Below the pieces are notes generated by a model, which was not told the DNA's origin, ran no database searches, and worked only from the letters and a program-made list of their open reading frames with translations. A DNA stretch of 64,000 bases from Rhodamnia argentea (Eukaryota; Streptophyta; Magnoliopsida; Myrtales; Myrtaceae), in assembly GCF_020921035.1 (NCBI RefSeq), contig NC_063151.1:24310934-24374933 (forward strand), written 5' to 3'. This document shows positions 55,725 through 64,000 of this stretch, piece after piece (position 1 is the stretch's first letter; each line of letters opens with the position of its first letter). Made by a program: the position numbers and the translations under genes.

Positions 55725-55768
<44 letters not shown>

Positions 55769-55845
55769 CCAGCAAATTCCAATCCTCTCTCACTTGGCGA
55801 AGATTCTCTCTCCCTCTCTCTCTAGGAAGGTCGACGATGTTGACG
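54991..55845. promoter_or_regulatory. Intergenic and promoter/leader of the small serine-rich gene
   Basis: No gene until the (tc)n tract of about 18 units at 55730-55765, followed by more CT-rich leader up to the ATG at 55846. Pyrimidine tracts of this kind are frequent at plant transcription starts. Confidence 0.45.
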
Positions 55846-56530
55846 ATGGCTCGCTGTCTCTCCCCTTCCCTCGCCCTCCCCAAGACCTCCTCCTCCCTCC
55901 TCCTCGCCCTCCGCGCCCACTCCAGCCACTCCTCCTCCTCCTCCTCTCCGGACTTCGTCGTCGTCGGCGGTGACTCCTCCTCCTCCGACCCCCTCCTCGG
56001 CAAGCTCGAGGACGTCATCCACCACCTCATTGTCCGCCGATCCGAGCCCGACTGGCTCCCCTTCCGCCCCGGCTCCTCCTACTGGGTCCCCCCACGCTCC
56101 AAGTCCCGCGGCATCGCCCAGCTCATCGGCAGGCTCGCCTCCTCCTCCTCCCCCCTCGCCGACTCCCTCCTCTCCTCCTCCTCCTCCTCCTGCGCCGCCG
56201 CCTCTCCCCACGGCTGGCCCTCCTCTTCCTTCTTCATCCACGGTAATTCCCCCCTCCCCCACTCTCTCCCGCGCCCGCCCTCTAGGTTTTGGATTTGATC
56301 TTTTGCTTGTCTTCGTGATCTCGCTGGGAAGAATCTTTGATGTGCAATTGCGATTCCTCTTGTTTCGTTTGCTTGAGCTGATTGACGGACGGTTTTGTTA
56401 TTCTCCTTGCTTATCATTATCATTGTTCCCTCCGGACGTGATTGTTGCAGGCGCGCTTCCGTCTGCTTATCCTGAGGAAGCTGTGCAGACATTAGATACC
56501 GAATCTCAGTCTGAGGATGAGGAAGGATGA
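55846..56530 (+). CDS. Small serine-rich protein of unknown function, about 158 residues
   Basis: Two exons, 55846-56242 and 56451-56530, join in frame. The N-terminus (MARCLSPSLALPKTSSSLLL) is rich in Ser, Leu and Arg with few acids, which suggests an organelle-targeting peptide. A conserved-looking core follows: LEDVIHHLIVRRSEPDWLPF, RPGSSYWVPPRSKSRGIAQL, then HGWPSSSFFIHG. The acidic tail ends SQSEDEEG. I recall a conserved plant family with this WLPF.PGSSYWVPP pattern but know no function. An ATG three codons upstream (55837) is in frame. By position next to a SHOU4-like gene it may be the counterpart of a gene near At1g78890; that is a guess. Exon 1 is GC-rich (tcc/ctc runs), unlike the surrounding AT-rich sequence. 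Confidence 0.8.
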
Positions 56531-57660
56531 AGCTACTGCATCCCGCTTTGGAGCTTGCATCGGAGGTGACACAGCCTCTCCTTTCTCTGGGTTGGTTTCG
56601 TGTCTCAGCGACCTTCTGATGATTAGGAATTTGGAGCAATATTTGAATGTTGCATTCGTTCTGTTAATCTTTGGCGAAATCTAGTTCGCTCGAATTGATG
56701 CAGCTTTTGGTATCGAATGGTTCACTTCTCTGCGTTGCTCAACTGAAACTGAATCTGAATCAAGTGATGTTTCTGGTTCTTTAGTTGTATGGGAGGACGG
56801 ATTCTGTTCCCTGCTCGATAGGGTTCTGAACGGTTGAGTTGGGTTCTCCGATGATCTAAGAACTTTGGGGAGGTGGAATTTTGGACTATGGTTCCAAGTC
56901 CTAGGTTGTCAATTTTGAAAATTAGGATGTCTTTCTGCTATGAGACAGATCTTAAGAGGACCAAAGGTGTGGTTTTTAGATGCTCACCCTGCTCCCTGGA
57001 TATGATCAGTATAGCAGTGTGTTTTGGTTGTAAAGATTCCACTATGCATACTGGTTTTGGAAGGGTATCATTTTGCTCTTGGGGGAAGTCGAATGCGTGT
57101 GTGGTGGTACTATGGAAGGTTGACGTTGATCGACTAGCTGCACCATTGTTTTCTCAAGATTCGGATGCTCTTGAGATATGCTGTTGAATGTTTAAGCTCT
57201 CCGAGCAAACACAAACTCCTTTTCCAATATGTATGCCGCTTGGGATTCTTGGATACCGATTGAAATTTCCCTTATTACGAGATATCGCTCATTTCTTCAT
57301 GTCGTAAAACCGGCTCTCTTTTGGACTGCTAATATTTTAGGTAGTCATGAAACTAATCCATACATTTTTACACAGGAACTAGACGAAGGCCAAAGGATGC
57401 TGATGTATCAACTGACTGACAGGCGAAGTGGTCAGAGGGAGGCTTGTACAGATGACCTGGATAATAGCTAGCAAAAGGCAGCGTAGTTTCTTCAAGACAC
57501 TGTTGTTCTTCATGATGATTGCCGCTCGATCAAAATTTGTGGTTCTTCCTTGTACTGCTATAAAGTCATGTAAGATGTTTGTTTCTCATGGTTTGTACAT
57601 AACGTGAAATCTTTTCTTTCGGTGAGAACTCGTAAGTGTAATTTATACACAACATTCATA
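56531..57660 (+). other. 3' UTR of the small gene, possibly with a spliced non-coding exon
   Basis: An acceptor-like site (tttttacacag) at 57376 begins an exon-like stretch. It is open for 14 codons (RTRRRPKDADVSTD) or 31 codons in another frame. It could be a 3' UTR exon or an alternative last exon. No separate gene is recognised. Confidence 0.35.
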
Positions 57661-58496
57661 TTTGTGTGGGTTTTAGCTCATTCAATTGTTTGTTTTCCTG
57701 TGAGATATGGCATGAGATTGGAAGATTGATGCATGCAGCATTCCTGCATGTTTCTGCTTCTCTCCAGTCTCGTGATGCAATGAATGAATCGTGGCGAAAG
57801 TCATTTGCTGGGGCCCCGATTTGGTTCCGAGTGAGAATAATTTCTGTTTCCGTTTACCTGAAATTGGAGTTGGAAACAGCTATTTGTCTTTTGTTTACAT
57901 GAATGGAAATTGCGAAGACGTGTTTGGTTATGTCTGTTTTTAAAGTTTTTCGGCTTATTTTCATGTTTAACCCCACACATCACCTGTGTCGGGATCGAAA
58001 TGAAAACCACGTAAACAGACTTTCCTGCCAATCTCCGAGTGTGCGAAAAGCTGGATCGGCTTTCTTGCGTCGAGCTGGTACTGGTACTGGTACTGGGATT
58101 TCGCCGAGTTACTTTGCTGCTGAGGCAAGGGATTGACTTGCTTGCTGCTTCCCTCCATCTTCCAGCTGTTTTGGGTGAACATTTGTTAATTCATTCATCC
58201 GCACATTCTTCACAACCCCTATTTGTTCTTGGTTTTCAAGACAACTTAGGCACTGTCCCAGGACCACCTGTTTTCTGAATTGCTCTATTTATGTAGCTGT
58301 CGGTACTAGTACTAGAAAAATGAACAAGAGTACGGCATGAGCACGATCGAAGTGAAAAACTGTCTTAATGACACAGGCGGTAGCTCGTTAGGTTAGCTTT
58401 CCACTCCTTGCGTAACTTGTGCTCTTGCTCCTACTTCCGCACCTAATCATAATACACAAGAAATTTGAGCTTCCATCCGTCAAGAGTCTTTTTTAA

Positions 58497-58725
58497 TGTT
58501 TCGCTTATTTCACGAAAAATAGATGATTAGATAAATATTTTCTTAAAAATGATTGCGTACATCGCTTGCAAAAATGAATGGATCAATGAAAAATATATAA
58601 ACGCAAGTCATCAATGATGGCGAAAATATTTTCATTGATTTATTATTTCACGTTATACAAGTAATCATATTCAGAAAAATGCATTTCGAATCATTCATTT
58701 TTCACGAGACGAAATAAACCTTGAT
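58497..58725. mobile_element. Possible short MITE with inverted ends
   Basis: The left end (gtttcgcttatttcacgaaa then aatagatgatt) resembles the inverted right end (gtttatttcgtctcgtgaaa then aatgaatgatt). The interior is AT-rich and itself repetitive. The target duplication is not clear. Confidence 0.4.
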
Positions 58726-59088
58726 TTCAACTCGATAAGGTTATGAGCGAATCTTCTTTCTTCGTTGAAATCACTTGATTTGAAGTAATTGGCGAGACTT
58801 TGAAAGCAGAGTCATGCCATGCTATAATCTCTTAACAAATTGTTTATAGTTCCGGTTACACATTGCCTTTCATTAACGGTTATCATATCACATTTTGGTT
58901 GTTGCACGGTTGGAAAAAGGGACAATTTATGAAAACGACAAAAGATATGACAAAACGGCTAAAGAGGAGGATCGAGGAGGCTGGGACTTTGAAAAGCCTG
59001 TCGTTTCATCGAGACAAGCGAAGACATATCCTGAGAAAACACCTGCCGTTGTCCTATTAATGCTCGGGGACCAAACCAATTGCACAGG

Positions 59089-59090
<2 letters not shown>

Positions 59091-59127
<37 letters not shown>
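59091..59127. repeat. (TA)n microsatellite followed by a T run
   Basis: About 17 ta units, then about 18 T residues. Confidence 0.95.
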
Positions 59128-59131
<4 letters not shown>

Positions 59132-59407
59132 TTTTTTTTTTTTTGTGGTTTCTCTACTTTTGGAAGATTTGTTAGGTAACGGATTGAGCAATTTGCTGCC
59201 AGGATGAATCAAATCGGGGCAAATTGCGGTGTGGTGTCTCGAGGCTGGCGTAATTCAGGGGTTACGTGTGTGCTGTAATTGCACATACCCTTTTGGATTT
59301 CAGCTCCCTACCGATCACCATAGATGGTAGACGAAGAATCTTTCTAAATTTATTCCAAATCTTCTAAACAGAGAGAAAATAGGACATGCATTATAATGAA
59401 AAAAATT

Positions 59408-59725
59408 TGACAAAAATGACCGATAAAATTTGACTTAACGGGTAATGTCGCATATGGACTTTCAATTTATTCAACATAGTCTCTGAACTTTAACTGAACG
59501 TGTAATGTCGTCATTATTAGTTTCGGACCGTATAAAAATGCTCAATGTTGTCCCTAAATTCGAATCGATGGTAAAAAGGCATTAAATACTTTTCATACGG
59601 TTTGAAGATTAATTTAAATGTTTATCAAGAATTCATGTATCATATTGAATAAGTTAAGAATTTAAAGATTAAATCGCACTTCAAACTAAAATCTAAGGAC
59701 AATTATCGAATAAATAAAATGATAC
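59408..59725. repeat. Palindromic element, family A, copy 4 (most diverged)
   Basis: Left phrases (tcaacatagtctctgaactt, gctcaatgttgtccctaaat) and right phrases (atattgaataagttaagaat, aaatctaaggacaattatcg) follow the family A order. Identity is lower than in the other copies. Confidence 0.5.
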
Positions 59726-59889
59726 CGCACGTCGAATGAAAATTCAGAATTTACCCGCTGTAATCACTGTGACTAGGAGCAACATGAGATGTTTTTTTTG
59801 TTTGTTTTTTTTAAGGGAGTTTGGTGGGTGTTTCTGATCAGGAGGGGGTCTCTTTAGGCCGGACGAGACAACCCACCAGCTGTTGCGGC

Positions 59890-61354
59890 TGTTTGAAGAG
59901 AGAGAGAGCGACTTGCGACTGCGATTCGTCGGATTCTCTCTCTCTCTCTCTCTACTACCCCCCACTCGCTGTGAATCCGATAATTTCACTCCTACTTCCA
60001 CTTCACCCAACCCAAGATTGCTTTTTGTTTTTTTGTTTTTCCAGGGTACAAATCTGCTTCACCTTCTCCAGTTGCGGTTAGCCAGCAGCCATTGCTGTCG
60101 CTGTTGTGTGTCCTCCATTTTCTTTTCTTTTTTTCCTGCACCGCTCTCGATTGGGTTCTCTCGAGCGTACAAAGCGCTCCTCTCGTCGCGCGGGGGTGTT
60201 GCCCGCCCAGCTGATCGATCAGATTCTTCTCGAATTTCGTGCCCTGATTGCAGATCTGGGTGGCGCCTGATTCGTTGAGCCCGGAGCTCTCCCCTCTCTT
60301 TTCTGGTTCCCGGTGAGTGACTAATCTCAGTGGTCGTGCCCTCTTGACTAGCTCGGCGACTTGTTCTTGATTTTCCATTTTTTGGGTGGGGCAATTGAAT
60401 CTGAGCTCCAGTTAGGTTTCTGGTAATGGGCGAATGCAGAGGATCCGACCATTCTCAGCCTTCAGTCTTTTAGTGCTTCGGCTTAATTCATACTGTGGGC
60501 TTGGATCTCGAGAATGAGAATTGGAGAATGCATATATTTTTGGCGATGATGTATCCCTATGCCTTTTTTTCCGTTCTTTGTGCCCTTTTCTTTTTCTCTT
60601 CTAAGGAACTTTATTTATTTTTATTTTTTTTGGCTCGACCCAAATGATGTTTTCAAGTCTAAATCATGGAGTGATGCCAATTCTAGATCTGCTCTTTCCG
60701 TTATGTCTAGCTTCTGCTTGCTTTGTCAGTTGTTTAGTGGTGAATTCCGCATGATTTGATAATTCACCCTTGTGCTCCTGGAAATAATCGTTTTCGCCTG
60801 TTGTTATGCTCATTGATTGCTTGAGTTTGCTTTGTGTCTGTTCAAGTTTTTGATATTTGATTTTATGGGTGGTAAATTTTCTGCTCAATACGATTTTTTT
60901 ATATTGCTATCGAACGTTTGTTTGTTTCATTTTACCTTTGGCCATCTTCTGGATAGTTCGAGGATAGGATTTATTGTGAAGTGCTATGATTTACGGATCC
61001 TTTAGCTTTGCTGGGGCATATGCTTCTTCATTAAGCTCGAATTGTAGCTTGAGATTGTATTCTCCGAATTTTCTCGTTCTGATGCTTCTTTTGCATTCCG
61101 CCATCTGCAGTCTCATGTCGAGCTTACGTGATACTCCTTTGAGTTTGCTCTCAACTGTCTCATCCTCACATATGTATGGTTGACTAGGTCTAGCTTGCGA
61201 TCTTTTCAAAGACACTTCGGCTTCAATCTTCTGGAAGTGATCCTAAAAGGCTGCATATTTCCACATTTTCAGAAGAAATTTCTGTGGCACTTCCACTTGG
61301 ATTGAGCTGTGCTTGACTGTGGAAATTCTTCTTGGGCTCTTTTAGAAAGGCTGG
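59890..61354 (+). promoter_or_regulatory. Leader of the SHOU4-like gene with one intron
   Basis: CT-rich sequence with a (tc)n run at 59936-59954 leads to a donor (TTCCCG|GTGAGT, exon edge 60312). An acceptor (GGGCTCTTTTAG) at 61345 lies nine bases before the ATG. The leader intron would be 1033 bases; long 5' UTR introns are common in plant housekeeping genes. Inferred from splice signals. Confidence 0.6.
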
Positions 61355-63917
61355 ATGGGTTCCAGGTTTCCTTCTCATCAGCTAAGCAATGGCCTGTATG
61401 TGTCAGGCCGAAAAGAGCAGCCAAAAGAAAAGACTCCAACGATGAGTTCCGTTGCCATGCCCTATACCGGCGGTGACATAAAAAAATCAGGAGAACTCGG
61501 TAAAATGTTTGATATATCTACAGATGGGTCTAAATCACGGAAATCGGGGCCAATTACTGGCGCTCCTTCAAGGACTGGATCTTTTGGAGGCGCTGCGTCA
61601 CACTCTGGCCCTATCATGCATAATGCTTCCAGTCGAGCAAACTATACCACATCTGGCCCTGCAACTTCTGGTCAGATAACTAGTTCTGCTTCATTGAAGA
61701 AGACAAATTCCGGTCCTCTGAATAAACATGGGGAGCCTATAAAAAAGTCATCTGGTCCTCAATCTGGGGGAGTCACGCGTCAAAACTCTGGTCCTATTCC
61801 TCCTAATCTTCCAACGACAGGTCTGATCACTTCTGGACCTATTTCTTCGGGGCCATTAAATTCATCGGGAGCCCCTCGAAAAGTATCTGGTCCATTGGAC
61901 TCTGTTGGATCAGTCAAACTTCAGAGTTCTGTTGCTCATCTTCAATCTGTAACCACTCTTAGCCAAGAGGATGAATCTTCTTTTATGAGGACCCTGCCAA
62001 AGTCAATTATGTGGTCAGTGATTCTAATATTTGTGATGGGATTCATTGCCGGTGGGTTTATTCTTGGAGCTGTTCACAATCCCATTCTTCTGGTCGTAGT
62101 CGTGGTCCTCTTCGCCTTGGTTGCTACGTTGTTCACTTGGAATACTTGCTGGGCAAGAAAAGCTATCACAGGGTACATTGCACGATATCCTGACAGTGAT
62201 CTCAGAACCGCAAAAAATGGCCAATACGTGAAAGTCTCCGGGGTATGTATTACTCTCGCTATGCTAGAGTTCTAATTAACTTTTCATATTGGGGTGGGCA
62301 CAGTTTTTCCTTAATTTGTTCTTTTTGATTTTTGTCTTGATTTACCCAAATGGTTATCTCATATCTCTGTGAATTGCAGAGTTTTCCTGCGGTTCTTTGA
62401 TTTTCTGGTGATTTTTTTGTACTGTGGCATCTACCTTGATTTTTGTATAAGTGCTTCTGTAAATCATTTGTGGTTTTTTGACATGGGCATTTCCCATTTC
62501 TTGTGGATAGCCCTAAGGAATCCTTGTATGCTTGTAGAAGCAAAAATTGGAGGTACCTTTATGTGCACCACATTGACAGTTTTAACCTGAACAGAAAGAA
62601 AGGTTGGAAGTCAATGTGTGGGGAGGGTGGTAAAGACGGAATAACAGCATCACTGACCTAACCACTGGAGCTGGGAATGTTGAAGCACTTTTGTGTAAAG
62701 ATGTGGAGTGCATTCTGATGATTGTATTTAGACAATTTAGCTGGAAACATGGTTAAATCTGAGTGTTTAAATTACTGCCTTGATGAGGGGACAAGGAAGT
62801 AGACCGACAAACACAACTCTGGTTGATAATGCTGTCATGCCTGGTGTGGGCAATTAGCTCAGAATGGATATGAGATTCAAGTTGCACTTTCAGTCAGTTT
62901 AGTTGTTTTTCAATGATGGTATTTAGCAATTTGCTCAACTGTGTTCAGTATTTTGTGCATTCACTATCAATTTTATTGCAGGAGTCCCATCTTTAGGGTT
63001 CTTTTTCACTTCTTCCGTTAGATGACTTTGATCTGTACTCACACCTTGTTTAACCGTGCTTAATTCATTCAGGTAATTACATGTGGTAATGTGCCTCTTC
63101 AGTCCTCTTTTCATAAAGTGCCGAGATGTGTCTATACATCTACGGCCCTGTATGAGTATAGAGGTTGGGATTCTAAAGCAGCCAATCCTACACATCGTCG
63201 TTTTACATGGGGACTTAGATCAGCAGAAGTGAGTTCCTACATGTTCCTTGTGTATTTCATCGCATCTTCATCTTATGGATCATTTTCATGATTGATTAGT
63301 TTGTTAAAAATGCGCCCATGCTTGATGTTTTTTCTTCGTAAAATGTGCATTTGTCTCAAGTCTCAAACATCTTTCTTGGCCATTTGGCTTTTTGGCTATA
63401 CATTTTACCCATTCTGCAGAGCAATGTCTAACAAGGCAAGGAGTCGATATTAGCACCATTTTGGTGGCTTTAATGATGTGGTTGAAACAGCTTGCAATGA
63501 TTCTCATATATGTCAAATTTAAAACCAAGTTTCATTCCATCGTCAATTTTTCGATTTTAATTCGACAATTTCTTTTGTCATTACAATAGTTATATGTGCC
63601 TATTTCTAGTCCCAATGGACTCGAATCTGGAACATGATGTCACCTCTCTGATGTGTGGATATTTCTGCACTTCTAATGGCACCATCTTATTTGGTTAATG
63701 TTTAGAGGCATGTCGTGGATTTCTACATCTCGGATTTCCAGTCTGGACTGAGAGCTCTAGTTAAAACTGGCTATGGTGCACGGGTTACTCCTTATGTCGA
63801 CGACTCCACTGTCATTGATGTCAATCCAGCGAACAAGGATATGTCTCGTGAATTCATCAGGTGGTTGGGAGAGAGGAATCTTTCATGTGACGATCGTATG
63901 ATGCGACTGAAAGAAGG
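61355..63917 (+). CDS. SHOU4: SHOU4 / At1g16860-type membrane protein, 5' part, cut by right edge
   Basis: Arabidopsis SHOU4 proteins are plasma-membrane proteins that restrain delivery of cellulose synthase complexes. Three coding exons join in frame: 61355-62242, 63073-63228 and 63706-63917 (419 codons so far). The N-terminal region is cytosolic-looking and disordered, with nine SGP motifs between residues 64 and 180 (KSGPI, HSGPI, TSGPA, NSGPL, SSGPQ, NSGPI, TSGPI, SSGPL, VSGPL). Two membrane spans follow at about 218-238 and 243-262. The conserved C-terminal domain then starts: YVKVSG, VITCGNVPLQSSFHKVPRCV, RHVVDFYISDFQSGLRALVK, IRWLGERNLSCDDRMMRLKE. The rest of the domain is off the window. 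The family call is strong; which of the two Arabidopsis paralogues (SHOU4 or SHOU4L) it matches is not decided. Confidence 0.92.
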
Positions 63918-64000
63918 GTAATGATATACCACGTGCATTATGGGTTTCGGTTTCGTCAGGCTATTGGTAACAGATTACAATTCATTACATACATGTCACG

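Larger units (their letters stand above)
57661..59407. other. Intergenic, no gene seen
   Basis: Contains a possible MITE (58497-58725) and a TA microsatellite (59091-59127). The open frames are not recognisable. Confidence 0.45.

Noticed and set aside
55822-56262. Gly/Glu-rich minus-strand open frame of 146 codons over the small serine-rich gene
   Set aside because: It is the antisense of tcc/ctc repeats; composition alone keeps it open.

Overview
This is about 64 kb of plant nuclear DNA, almost certainly from a eudicot. The protein-coding genes are broken by many short, AT-rich introns with GT..AG borders. Short CT/GA runs sit at several gene starts. Every recognisable protein is a plant housekeeping or regulatory protein. 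The spaces between genes hold palindromic AT-rich repeats (MITE or foldback types). No operon, prophage, CRISPR array or rRNA gene is visible. The species cannot be named from the sequence alone. From memory, the gene content recalls Arabidopsis chromosome 1 around At1g78880-At1g78910 (SHOU4, VHA-A, RNA pseudouridine synthase 3) and the pair At1g50430/At1g50440 (DWF5 and a RING-CH protein).

Layout from left to right. 876-2288 (minus): 5' part of a mitochondrial-type RluA/RluD pseudouridine synthase; the gene runs off the left edge. 4043-11731 (minus): Pumilio RNA-binding protein of the APUM5 type, eight PUF repeats over nine coding exons. 13317-14232 and 15650-16150: inverted-repeat elements. 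17485-19874 (minus): small F-box protein. 21675-22090 (minus): decayed galacturonosyltransferase-like (GATL) fragment. 23190-23998: an inverted-repeat element split by a second element with 9-bp target duplications. 24389-30279 (plus): catalytic subunit A of the vacuolar H+-ATPase, 20 coding exons, 623 residues. 31971-32815 (minus): FAM32A-like protein, convergent with it. 33950-34922: two more repeats. 35787-42445 (minus): sterol delta-7 reductase DWF5, 13 coding exons, 434 residues. 46731-51291 (plus): membrane RING-CH E3 ligase, divergent from DWF5. 53188-54990: tandem and inverted repeats. 55846-56530 (plus): small serine-rich protein of unknown function. 61355-63917 (plus): 5' part of a SHOU4/At1g16860-type membrane protein, cut by the right edge.

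I joined exons by hand. Each join used GT..AG or GC..AG borders, kept the reading frame and matched the protein family. For VHA-A, DWF5, FAM32A, the RING-CH protein, the F-box protein and Pumilio, summed exon lengths give an intact frame from ATG to stop. The last Pumilio exon (four residues) is the weakest join. Leaders and 3' ends are inferred from splice-like signals only.

The genes do not form one pathway. Points of interest are the intact PUF code with matching target motifs near its own 3' end, two GC-AG introns (one with a GT donor three bases away), an overlapping upstream ORF at the RING-CH start, and three recurring families of palindromic repeats, including a nested insertion. I did not find a clearly new biological system; the repeat families are the most likely under-described content.
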